Source: Sabethes cyaneus (lineage: Eukaryota > Arthropoda > Insecta > Diptera > Culicidae). Taken from it: 64,000 bases of DNA. The position numbers were made by a program, and so were the translations under genes. Location: positions 157,439,142-157,503,141 of the forward strand of contig NC_071354.1 in NCBI RefSeq assembly GCF_943734655.1, in the 5' to 3' direction. This document shows, piece by piece, positions 43,105 to 53,345 of the stretch. Every line of letters starts with the position of its first letter. Position 1 is the stretch's first letter. The notes under the pieces were generated by a model. That model did not search any database, was not told the origin of the DNA, and saw only the letters and a list, made by a program, of their open reading frames with translations.

Positions 43105-45157
43105 TAGGGATGTGCGATATTTTATCGATACCGGAGGTATCGATATTTTCATTCGATATATCGAGTATCCGGCATCGATATTTTACCATGTGATATTATC
43201 GGATATCGATGCCTTTTCATCCGATATTAGAGGTATCGAAAGCTACAAAAAGACCAGTTCTTCACGCATAACTTTTTGCCAAATTATCGAACTCGCGTTT
43301 TTCAGTTCTCAAGCTTCCAAACAGGCGTGTCTAAAAGCTGAACCATACTGCATGCCGCATTTGAAAAATGCTACAAAGTTTATTTGAGGCGGTACGCTGC
43401 TGCCGTGCCTGATAAAATGAACTGCACGCTCAAAAAAGCAACCGCAACCCGTTTCGGTGTTGTCTTTCAGACGCCGGTTTTTAGCATTTCGGTGACACTC
43501 GGGGTTACGTGTGCTAGCTTTGTAAAAGATCCTCGGATATATGCTGGATGTGTGTCTTTTTGCTAGCGTTAGGTTTTCGTATTCCCTTATCTATTTCATT
43601 GACTCACACGGCAAACTGAGATAAATATGAAGCACCTCCATGTGTGTTTTTGCAAACTTGAGAATACTCTTCTACGGTGGATGCCGATATCAACGGATTG
43701 TTAGGTTAATTGTTTCCTGAAGCCACCACCGAACACCGTATCGATGCAAGCGCAGATTGATTTGCAAGAACCATTTATACTGTGAACTGTGAAGCGAGCT
43801 AAGTATGATTGCTTTAAACCGATCCTGCTCCTGATCAGTATCAGATTTATATTCTCTGCCTGAAAATGCGAATCTCATAATCCAGCCATGCCTTGTGTCA
43901 CTCAAAATATTTTAGAAAATCGAAAAACTTTTTTATTACTTAACATTAGTTTATTAGATGTTTCCGGATATATAGGGCTTTACCGAAATTAACTAAAAGG
44001 AGAGCTTTCAACTTGGACCCCTGGACCAAACATTTCGGCTTCACTCAAATTATATGCAGATGACATCAGATAACTCGGATAATCAGATATCAGATAACTC
44101 GGAAATGTGTTAACCGGGTGTATGACAGTATACCGTAACCGGGTACGACAGTAACCGGGTAAAGTATGACAAATTCAACACCACTGATAAATTCCTAGCC
44201 ACACTTCGTGTTTGTTTGCATGTATGAAAAAGAGATGAACTTGGTTGCGTCGTTTTAGGAAACGGTAACGACCGTATAAGCTACGTTCGGTGTTTTGCCA
44301 AAGTCTGATTCTAATTTGGAATTTTATTTCTTGAAATGTGGATTATCTTTAATATTTTCCTCCCTAGAATAACACAATGTGATTATTTATTCACATGAAT
44401 AAGAGAAGGTAAACTTATGCGAATCTAATAGCGAATTCATAAATTAACCTGGGTTCGTGCTAACTCGAACCCGAAATTTATGAACGATGCGGGCAGTTTG
44501 ACAGATCGACCCGTAAACCGTAATGCTAGACAGTTTTAACCTGCGCTTCAAACTGAATGCTGTTAGTTTAACCGAAATGCAATCTCGGTTAATTTATGAA
44601 CGCTTTGACAGCACTTCGATTAAAACTGAGTGCTAATCGACCTGAGGCAGGTTAATTTATGAATTCGCTATAATTTACATCCAACACTTTTCTGATTATA
44701 GGAGTTAATGTAAGCATTTGTGATACTACTTCTGTTGAAATATAACAAACTATGCAGCAAATCAGCGGGGTTTTCAAAATAAAATCTTGCCAGGATATTT
44801 TGTTGCATTTTAGACCAATCTATTGAAAAATTGTTTGAAACTGATCAGTTCTAGTTCTGGTGCTTCTAGTTAAAAAGCGCCCGCCTGACCGATAAATCTG
44901 CAGCGAACATTGTCGAGTGGAACGTATACGGTATCTTGAAGGTGCGGAGATGCCGGCGACATAAACGAGGCAGGTGGCTGCATCACAAGCCCGTGACGGA
45001 TCGTATCTGAAAACTTTCTGAATATTTCGGGTTTCGATATCGGTGAATATCGAAGTATCGATATTTTGGTTGCGATATACTCATTACTCAGTATCGGATC
45101 GGTCCGATATATTGCGATACCAGATATCGATACTTTGGCTTTCGATTCCCATCCCTA
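43105..45157. mobile_element. hAT-type non-autonomous element, copy 2 (2053 bp, inverted)
   Basis: Reverse-complement copy of 32933-34985, identical in length and apparently almost in sequence. Flanking 8-mers are GTTCCTAG (43097-43104) and GTTCCTAC (45158-45165), matching at 7 of 8 bases. The right one fits the interrupted LINE reading frame, so the left has probably mutated. Small frames found in both copies are the same non-coding sequence seen twice. Confidence 0.9.
44429..44670. mobile_element. Harbinger-like MITE nested in hAT copy 2
   Basis: The same 242-bp MITE as at 33420-33661, in the equivalent position and flanked by the same TTA/TAA trinucleotides. Shared position shows it was acquired before the hAT copies diverged. 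Confidence 0.7.
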
Positions 45158-45488
45158 GTTCCTACGCGTCGATTCACACCGTACTAACTATGGACTTCAT
45201 GAACCAGTTCGTCGTATGGCTTTGGAGTACAATCGTCGCGGAAATAGCATGGACTTTTAGCTACTTTTTGGTGCAGTTTTTAAAATGTTGGTTTGTGTAT
45301 TTAAGTTATTTTACTGATTTTGTACTATGTATGTTTATTGTATATCGATGTAAAAGACACTGGGTTTTTGTGCCATTTTGAGTAAGAGTATGTAACTTAC
45401 TCAAGGTGGCTTTTCCCAGTCCAATCTAATTTCATTAAGACGTAAAGTCGGATGAATTGAATCAAATAAATAATAAATAATAATAATT
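45158..45488 (+). mobile_element. 3' end of the CR1/Jockey-type LINE with (TAA)n-type tail
   Basis: The first 34 codons complete the LINE ORF with NYGLHEPVRRMALEYNRRG and stop at TAG 45258-45260. A 3' untranslated region of about 200 bp follows and ends in an AATAAATAATAAATAATAAT tail at about 45466-45488. Removing the hAT element with one copy of its duplication joins both parts in one frame. A possible short target duplication (ATTTGT) occurs at both ends of the LINE but is weak. Confidence 0.8.
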
Positions 45489-45489
45489 T

Positions 45490-45850
45490 GTGGTTTGCTG
45501 GGAAAGCCACTCTGTGGGGCACTGTAGCCGCAAGGTTGCCGAGTCTGCTTTGACAAGCGAATGGTCATGGGTTCGAATCTTAGTAGAATCAGGCCATTCG
45601 ATGTCAAAGTGACTTTAGCATGGGATTATTCTCAGGTCCCTCATCACCCTTCCTTCATGCTGAGTTCTACATTATCTCGAAGACGCTTCTTATGGTTAGT
45701 ATACTGGTATGAGGACCTATTGAGGTAATGGTTTTAAACCTCATGAGGACTCACCAGTTCTAACTATAACGAGGCGAAACAGGTTTGGTATAGTAGGACA
45801 TGCATCGAAGCAAGGGTAAAACCCTCATACACATAAGCACGCATAAAAAA
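45490..45850 (+). ncRNA. Candidate tRNA-derived SINE
   Basis: GGTTGCCGAGTCTGC at about 45533 resembles a tRNA A box, and GGTTCGAATCT (45570-45580) matches the B box at near-natural spacing (about 37 bp). A unique body and an A-rich end (CATAAAAAAATATAAG, about 45842) follow. It starts immediately after the CR1-like LINE tail. A 13-14 bp inverted match (GTGGCTTTTCCCAG at 45406-45419 against CTGGGAAAGCCAC at 45498-45510) spans that junction. No cloverleaf of a functional tRNA is complete. Confidence 0.5.
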
Positions 45851-48800
45851 ATATAAGCTTATCGTTTACTCAATAACGATAAAGCACAGAAATGCAGTGC
45901 AGAATACAGCATACACCCGGACAACATTACAACAGATCAATAATGTTATGGTCAAAGTGATAAGCCTACACACAAAAAAAGCGACTCTGATTTTCATCAG
46001 TTATTGGATGAATTTGATGAATACTCCAAAAGTTCTTATGCTGATTTGACCCAAACACACTTACCTTCCGATCCATGCGCTTTGAATTCAGCGATTATTA
46101 AAGCATTTGATTGAAATTAAGCAACTGAATTTATCTCTTAAATTCGTCGTACCGTTTTAAAATCCGTCCATCAAAATTTTTCATCGTCCGAACTAAAAAT
46201 CACAACAATGTTTACGAAATTAGCGCGCATGTATTTGTGTAGGACGGCATGACAAATGTTATTCTGCAAAAATTTCTGTTGGACATGCAAGTTTTTCCGG
46301 CTGCAGAATAATGACAGTGCGTTGCGTGAGTTATTTTCATTTTGTGAATGATGAAAGTGAAACGATTAGGCGACATTTTCATCTTCGTCGCACGAAAAAC
46401 CGTAGGAAATTTGGCTGCTAGGAATTCTTTAACGAAAAAAGCATTTAAATAGATTTCAGCTCACTTTGACTATCATAAACAAACTAAAATATTGCGGAAT
46501 ACCTAACTAATTTTGCATTATGTGTCATAAAAAATCATCATATTTTAAATAATTTGTCTTGGATAGGACGGGAATAGGAAATTACGACGAAGCAGCAACA
46601 TACCGTACCTACATTGCATGACGTTATTTCATTTTCAAGCAATATTTTTCGTAAAAAAATCAATCGATTGGTATTTACGTCGAGGTACTTGTATGACTTT
46701 GTGTAATCCGATTACCTACGCGAAATAATTTTCAAAAGTAGGTATTATTTTACAGACTCAAAGTAAAATTTATGGTAAGTTAAAAGAAGACAGCGCGTCC
46801 ATCGAATACAAATAATGGATGCGCATGATTGTTTACGGATAATTTGGTTCTAATATTACGGATTCTACCTGTGGCATCCCAATTAAATTCTTGAGTTTTG
46901 TTACACTTTTATTGCAAATTTGTGATGGAACTGTTATGTATATTTGGAACAAAATAAATTATCGTTATGAAAGCAGCCCCTCCGAACATACGCCACTTTA
47001 TTTCTATACGTTTCTATGCCTTTTTATATATGCGTCGTTTACCATATGAGTTTTTCCCAACCCAGCAACAACGCCAAGGCTCACAACACAACTGTGCGGG
47101 TGTGTAAAGAATGATTAACGATTTCTCACTGGCAGATTGGCTGACTTGGCCCTGGCTGCACAAATCGGTCCTAGAAGGAAAACAGCCACATTGGCAAATA
47201 TATGTTGTTAGTTTAGCAGTCTTTTATGATGGGCTTCGGATGTCTTACTAGAAACGTGCGTTTGTTTGGAAGCCTAACGATAAATGCGGATAGGCTAAGG
47301 ATGAGTTTTCAAACAAACATATAAAATTTAGACCTCAAAATGTTAGTAAATTTGTCACTTCGGCTAATGGCCATACTAGTATCACTACAATAATCAAGGT
47401 TCAAGGTTCCGATCAGAACATGTAATCATATATCTGTTGAATGGGCTGCAAATTAGGATATATGACGTATGAACCCCGGTCTTCAGTGGCCGACCGAACA
47501 CTGACCATAAATAAAGTAAATGGTCCTTTTTCACATGCATGCTTTATGAGCAGAATGCCATCACGAAGGCGCCTCACAAAAGGACGCGGAACGCGGTACG
47601 TTCGAAGGCCGAATTCTGGTTTGATGCTCGTTTATGGGTTTTTCGTGGAACAAATTGCACACATTAACTCGTTTCGCTGCACATAAATTATTTTATCAGG
47701 TTTCACGAAACTTTGCTGTGTTCAAACATCAGTACTTTTCTCATCTTGCATCTTTAGTTTGGCAAACTAACCGTATGATTTGTTTTAAATTAGATTTTCC
47801 ATACTACGGCTAAAAAAGCAAAGCCTTGGGCATAACCGTCTTTAGACATTACCCTTCTTTATCGACAGACTTCGTTAGACCAGCATCGTACCTCGAAGCT
47901 AACTGGGCGGTCATACTACGGCTACTCCATTTCAATCTAATTCCATTTGCTTCTAATGATAATATTTGATGCGTTCGGGAATGCTGATGCTGCTTGTAAA
48001 AGATATCACAAATTTAGTTATACCTTCATTTACACATTGATCACACCAAATTTATTAGGTTAACAATTTGGGTAGAACTATTCAAATAAAATATCTCATT
48101 ATTTTAGCTAAAAATAATACAAAATATTTCCCACTAGTCACAGTGCATATATTTCCTAGTTTTAGAATTCATTATTATCATTTCATTTCGGCTCGTTTCC
48201 AACTTTGATTCTACTCGCTCTCGCCAATGAGGCATCGCAGGCAGAGAAAGATAAAACTTTTTCGCGTATTATTATGGCGGTCGGTGGTGAAAATGCTACT
48301 TAGCATTGTTGAGCATTGTTCGAGCAGGCAAGCGACTAGTAGGCAAGCAGTGGGTAGGTACCGAAATTCAAACGGCCCGTACCCCTTTTACGATTATTTT
48401 TCAGTATTAAAATAAAAATGCAAAGTGGCTGCCTCATTTCAGAGCATGCCAGTTCTAGTGATGTGGTTTTCGTTCGGCTTAGTGCAATCAAGGAAGTCGT
48501 AAAATTTGATAATTGTTTGAAATTGCTGCCGGTTTACGGTGCTAAACGGTTTTTATATTTTATATTTATTGCTCGGAAATGAGAAATAGTGCCAGGCTTA
48601 GGATTAGAAATGGAATTAAACGTGGCCTGTTTCGGTTGGCAACTTGCGTATTCCTGAACGGAAAAACTTGTGTAGCCGGGAGCCACATAATAAAATGTAG
48701 CTTACTGCTAATATCTTTGTATCCGTAAATCAACAGTAAATCAAAATTATCCATCAAAAAAGAATTGGCGATATATAAACAGATTGTATATTTTATAATT

Positions 48801-48950
48801 GAATACAGATGCAGTAAATATATTCATAACTCGTTCTTGGGCCGGCACGTCGTTAGTTCACGGACTATAGAAACCATGGAACATCGTCGTTGTCATCAGC
48901 AGCATACAACGGGGGTCGCGCTTAGTTCTCCGCAGTGTGCGGGTTATCTG
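45851..48950. other. Unassigned DNA without a supported gene
   Basis: Only short frames; the 81-codon frame at 47441 shows no recognised features. No terminal repeats were detected. Confidence 0.3.
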
Positions 48951-48959
48951 GCTGTCTAA

Positions 48960-49740
48960 TGTTCTGCCGAGAAGGATGGCTGTGACCTATCTGGTATGCG
49001 TTTGACAGTTTTGAGCACACATATACTGCTTCTAGGTATAACCAAAATCAATATTCACCCACCATTCGGAACGTATGTTCGTGATGATAGAGAACTTACT
49101 CAATCTGGCTCATTGTACATTGGTCAGGTGATATCCACGCTGCTTTGTAGATATCTTTGCGTGGGAAAAAGATGTCTTGGGAAGCTGCAAAATTTATACA
49201 ATGTTGGTCGGTATCGTTCATGTTGGTGTGTGCAGGCTGTGGGACCCGATCAACGGTCTATACATTTCTTCTCTACCGACCTGGCCCTTCATATCCCGAT
49301 GACGTGCAAGAATGCTTTCGCGTTTATTTACGATCTTGAAGTCCCTTGGCGAGCAGCTGTCATAGGTTGCCTTTAGCCGCGCGCAGAATGTTTCCTTCCC
49401 ATCGTCGGGTCTATCTAAATGCGGAAGGCGCGAAACGGCTCTATATCTTCAATAGACATATCCTCTTGTTGATCTTCTTCCAAACTATCACGCGATCCTG
49501 CATTCTGCCCAATACTACAAAGCCCGTTCCCAGCTCATTGATAGATCCACCGCTTTGGTAAAACTAGCCGCTTTCACAGCGGATCTTCCAATCCTTCTTT
49601 CCTTTGAGACACATTTCCTGCAGAGCTACGATGCCGAATTGCGAGGTTCAAGCTGTTCGAGAAGTACCCGGTCGCCATCTATGCCGCTCCGGATCAAACG
49701 CTGTCGTGAGCCCCTCCTAAACTGAAGTGCAACCGCTCCT
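48960..49740 (-). pseudogene. RTE endonuclease region, minus strand
   Basis: Read on the minus strand: FGIVALQEMCLKGKKDW at about 49635-49590, then GGSINELGTGFVVLGRMQDR at about 49560-49490, GQVGREEMYRPLIGSHSLHT at about 49285-49225, and a terminal part around CTLSQIE at about 49100. These align with the endonuclease blocks of RTE-1. Several stops and frame changes are present. The RT does not follow at the left end, so this is a 3'-truncated piece. Confidence 0.75.
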
Positions 49741-50160
49741 AGTGTTGACACTCAGCATTCGCATTAGTGTTTTCTGCCTTGTTGGTATACGATCTTAGTT
49801 TCCTTGGTCTTTACGGTTTTGGTTGCAAATCCGAGAGCAGGACGCGTTCTCCTGAGTTGCACTGTTGACCGGCAACCATACGACATGTTAGACCAACCGT
49901 AACCTACCGACTTTCGCAAGATGTGCGATAGGAATCTCTCCGAGCAGTGCCTGTAACTTGTGATTCGTACGCTTCAGCCACTCTCCGTTTGCCCCCAAAA
50001 TACCGCACTTTTTCTGTATGCCAGAAGGACACTGGGTTAATAATGCCACTACGACATGAAGACAGTCTTTTGTAGCTTGTCTCGATTGCTGTACACAGTT
50101 TACGAATGGATCATACCCATTGAAGGAGTTGAGCTAGATTTTTACAAGACTGTGCCCCAA
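49741..50160 (-). pseudogene. RTE-related C-terminal region, minus strand
   Basis: Minus-strand blocks KCGILGANGEWLKRTNHKLQ and LLGEIPIAHLAKVGRLR at about 50010-49905, followed in another frame by SGERVLLSDLQPKP, match the C-terminal domain downstream of the RTE RT. On this strand the C-terminal fragment precedes the endonuclease fragment. The order is the reverse of a single element, implying two adjacent copies or a rearrangement. Confidence 0.6.
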
Positions 50161-50174
50161 TTAGGAGCTACATG

Positions 50175-50430
50175 ATTAAGATGGTCACGTTGCAAGGATG
50201 TCAGACGACGATGCAGTGAAATCCGTTCTCTTCGAGAACCCTACCGGCATCAGGAATAGAGGGGTCCAACGTGCTAGATGGCTCAACCAGGTTGAAACCG
50301 ACTTGCGTGTGTCGAGTCGCTCAATGAATTGGCGACGAGTAGCCCAGGACCGAGTACAATGGAGAGGAATTCATGATACGGCAAGAGCCACCCCGGCTCT
50401 CTGCTGGTAAAAGTGAAGTAAGTGAAGTAA
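50175..50430 (+). pseudogene. RTE 3' end, plus strand
   Basis: It encodes DGHVARMSDDDAVKSVLF, then VQRARWLNQVETDL and WRRVAQDRVQWRGI, and ends GAAGTAAGTGAAGTAA (about 50415-50430). This is the usual RTE C-terminus plus tail, truncated just after the WAGHVARM motif begins. It lies head to head with the minus-strand C-terminal fragment at 49741-50160. Confidence 0.8.
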
Positions 50431-50489
50431 TGATTAATAAAACCAATGACCTTCTTGAGATTGAGTTTTCATACAGAATATGGAATAGC

Positions 50490-50990
50490 TACCTATTATA
50501 GCTTCCGAAAAAGCTGTACCTAGAAATACAAGAGCTCCACAGGATCAGAGCAGATGAGCTAAACTTTCTAGTTCTGAGTTAGAAAAGCGGCAAATGTTAG
50601 TTAAGACCTTACTTATTCTCTTCAAATGATATAGAGAGGAACAATATGCGCTGAGGAGTTCCATGATTGTGCGTAGTTCACTACGCGTTAGGGCAAATAA
50701 TTTTTTAACTACTGCAGGGTCTAGGTATATAAACTGTTTAGGTTGTTTACAGCCCAGCACTTGGTACCCACTGGATGCTATTTATAGCTTTTCCAAGGTC
50801 GGTAATTTGTCTTTTACAGCGAATATGGAGGTCCCCAGGAACGGTTTGGGACCAATGAGCTGCTGAGTTGATCTTTGTCTCGCTAGACTGTCATTTCCCT
50901 TGACTCCGCGGTGTCCTGGCACCCAGAATAATGAAAGTTTGTTCTGGCGGGAAAGGTCCCTTAATGTTGTGCTACACTGCCAAGCTAAAA
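50490..50990 (-). pseudogene. RNase H domain and C-terminus of a LINE
   Basis: On the minus strand: LAWQCSTTLRDLSRQNKLSL, FWVPGHRGVKGNDSLARQ at about 50930-50875 (the VPGHxGxxGND block of RNase H), and, after a frame change, TRSELRTIMELLSAYCSSLY and HLKRISKVLTNICRFSNSEL at about 50700-50570. The latter is the cysteine/histidine-containing tail usual after RNase H in I/LOA-type LINEs. The first RNase H acidic blocks and the whole RT are missing upstream, where sequence switches directly to ORF1. Confidence 0.8.
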
Positions 50991-51172
50991 GGAGAGAGAC
51001 CCGTGGGGAGACGTGCGACGAAGAACTCGCAACGCTTGTGTAAAGAAGCTGTTGTTCTAATTTTGGAGCAGCTGGAGGATCCTCTCGCTCGAGGTATTCA
51101 CGCTGCTCGGAAAATACCCCATGAACACAAGAGACCTCGGTGGTTCCTTTATGGTGTATGTTCGTAGCAGCG

Positions 51173-51838
51173 CACTATGGGCAAAAACGAGCCAAAAAAC
51201 AGACGCAATTAAGATATGGCCTCTGCGGGCTGATAAAATATAGGTGATCTTATGTAAAATTTTCCGGAGAATCTCGTAGTGCTTTCCCCCTTTCCTGTTT
51301 GCCATCGGGAAGTGCCCCATTCTGCTCATTTTCCCCTATTTTTAACATTTTTACATGCTTATTGAGCTATACCAAGCACCGTTTTGAGCAAACAAAACTT
51401 AAAAACCTTATAATTTTGTGTAAATAAGTCCGCAAAATCAAATAGGGCTTATCCCATTTAGTTTAGAGCACAATATTATTTTTGGTTGAACTCGCATTAC
51501 CAAGCCGATCATACCAAACGGGAACTCAACCATTAAAATTAATGTGCACTAAACTAAATGGGGTAAACCCTATTTGATTCTGTGGACTTTTTTACACAAA
51601 AATATCAGGTTTTTGAGATTTGTTTTCTCGAAGTCTAGCTTGTTATAGTCCAATAAGAGCGAAAAATGTCAAAAATAGGGGAAATTGAGCAAAATGTGAC
51701 ATTTCCCGATGACAAACAGGAAAGGGGTTGGCACCACGAGATTCTCCGGAAAATTTTACATAAGATCACCTATATTTTATCTGCCTTCAGGCCGTAGCTT
51801 CATTGCGTCTGTTTTTTCGCTCGTTTTTGCCCATAGTG
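51173..51838. mobile_element. Full-length foldback MITE (666 bp) in ORF1
   Basis: Ends CACTATGGGCAAAAACGAGC and its inverse at 51838. The two halves pair along almost the whole length (left half 51173-51490, right half 51530-51838), including the inner strings CCCATTTAGTTTAG and CTAAACTAAATGGGG. Flanks CAGCG (51168-51172) and CAGCA (51839-51843) are a likely 5-bp target duplication with one change. No coding capacity. Confidence 0.8.
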
Positions 51839-51989
51839 CAGCACATCATCCCACGACTTGAGAGTTGGTATCGTAATCTCCAGCCATTTTACTGTCTCCT
51901 CGTCGGCACAAACAAGGAGCAGGTAACCGTTTCTGTGCACTGGAGAATCGCTTGACGCAACACGAGACGACTTTGATGCCTTATCGTCG

Positions 51990-52741
51990 CACCATGGGCA
52001 AAAATGAGCTCGTAATCCCAATAATTAGAAGCCGCTGGTTTGCAATTTTACAAGCATTGGCATAACTAGAAAAGCTGACGGTGGAATGCAGTTTTTAAAT
52101 AGCTTTGTCATTACGGAGAGGTTAGAATATTAGATTCGAATCCACAAATACTGTCATTGACGTTTCCGCTTTTACCCGTTTCGCCTTTTCCATCCGAGCT
52201 ACGAGTTGACTGGAAATTACCAAGACCTGTCATGTTTACATAGTTATAACTTTGTTATATGTAACATCTACGCATTGAGAAAAAACTGATCGATTAGATT
52301 TTATCTCAGTCTTCCTTTGTTCCTTAGGGTACAAGTGGATATTTCAAACCTAGCTTTCTCTAGAGTCAAGAGAAGAGTGCGTGCATTTCCGCAACGCTGC
52401 GCTGAGAGGGAATGGGTTAATTAGGTTTTACTATGCATTTAGGGGTGAAGTGGGCAAAATGGACTATTCTTGCATTTCGCACAGTATGGAATGGATGTGA
52501 TTTGATACTTCTGATGTTTTACCAACAGTTAGAAGTTATTTCAGTTCATTCCATGGGTGGCAAATAAGTTTTTATTATGTTTAATTAGCTTTTGCCACGA
52601 TTTTTGGGTATAATAGGGCAAAATGGACATCTTCCTAAGGTCTGCGCAAGATGGGACTAGACACAGAGTTAGGTATCTTGTAAGATTCCGAACTGGCGGC
52701 TTCTAATTATTGTGATTACGAGCTCATTTTTGCCCATCGCG
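51990..52741. mobile_element. Related TIR element (752 bp) in the same ORF1
   Basis: Ends CACCATGGGCAAAAATGAGC and, inward from the right, CGCGATGGGCAAAAATGAGC, with inverted identity continuing to about 45 bp. Perfect 5-bp flanks CGTCG (51985-51989 and 52742-52746). The shared ATGGGCAAAAA core shows kinship with the foldback element 150 bp away, although its interior is not palindromic. The superfamily is uncertain: CAC ends recall CACTA/Chapaev, but a 5-bp duplication is not typical of those. Confidence 0.75.
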
Positions 52742-53034
52742 CGTCGTCTGGCTACGTCACTGAATCGGAAAGATGGTCCGTAAGGCTCTCCACACTCACT
52801 ATTGGCGAACTCAGCATCAGGGAAGAGACTGAAGGTGCTCCATTCAGCGAGTCGCTTTCGAGGTTCAAGTTTTCCTGCAGTTCTTCCTCCTTTGTTCGAT
52901 CAATTGGGCGCGATTTCGTCGTCCTCCAACTTCTTTAGTTCCGTAATTGTAAGGCGGCCGGTGCCTAAAAATTTATTCTTTTCAATATTAACATTCATTC
53001 GAAGTCCACGAGTGGAGAGGAGAGAAACGTCCGT

Positions 53035-53345
53035 CGAATAAGAGCCCCTCAATGATGCTAAAAAAGGCGAGGCGAAATCGGGACTTTCGCAGCATACAGT
53101 GGAGGAAGGACCCATCTTTGATTTCGCCAACACTCGGATTTTAGAACGGATAGAGAACCAGGAGACCAGAACAACAGCGAAGATGTTCCACATCAAAGTC
53201 CTAGGTGATAGCAAAACCTTAAATCTACAGAGAGAATGCGGAACATTCAATGCTGCATACAACGGGCTAGTCCTGAAGCTTCGTCAGAGTAATAACAACA
53301 AGCCAGTTGGACGGAACGAAAGCCAGCCTATTGGTGAAGGCTGAA
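53035..53345 (+). pseudogene. Penelope-like element C-terminus (GIY-YIG endonuclease) relic
   Basis: A plus-strand frame reads EPLNDAKKGEAKSGLSQHTV, then FDFANTRILERIENQETRTT and KMFHIKVLGDSKTLNLQREC, and ends at the TGA 53342-53344. The spacing SQH...FDF..T.IL...R...FHI...NLQ...Y matches the second half of the GIY-YIG domain at the C-terminus of Penelope-like retroelements. The initial GIY/YIG block is not recognisable. A stop (53039-53041) lies just upstream and no RT is attached. Identification rests on motif memory and should be tested by a profile search. Confidence 0.5.

Larger units (their letters stand above)
50990..52965 (-). pseudogene. LINE ORF1 (gag-like), interrupted by two MITEs
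   Basis: Minus-strand coding segments at about 52965-52747, 51984-51844 and 51167-50990 join into one frame when the two MITEs and one copy of each 5-bp flank are removed. It reads a Glu/Ser-rich N-terminus (TKEEELQENLNLESDSLNG, LSSPIVSVESLTDHLSDSVT), one stop, PDDDKASKSSRVASSDSP, GYLLLVCADEETVKWLEITI, then PPRSLVFMGYFPSSVNTSSE and LRVLRRTSPHG. The second half has the pattern of ORF1 proteins of RNase H LINEs. After the last block the sequence passes directly into RNase H in another frame, with endonuclease and RT deleted. Confidence 0.7.

Noticed and set aside
45533..45600. Functional tRNA gene
   Set aside because: A and B boxes are recognisable, but acceptor and anticodon stems do not form and no terminator follows; a SINE head is more likely.
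49741..50430. Twin-priming 5' inversion of a single RTE
   Set aside because: The minus-strand piece seems to continue past the point where the plus-strand piece starts (SGERVLLSDL block), so the two overlap in protein position. Independent insertions are simpler, though not excluded.
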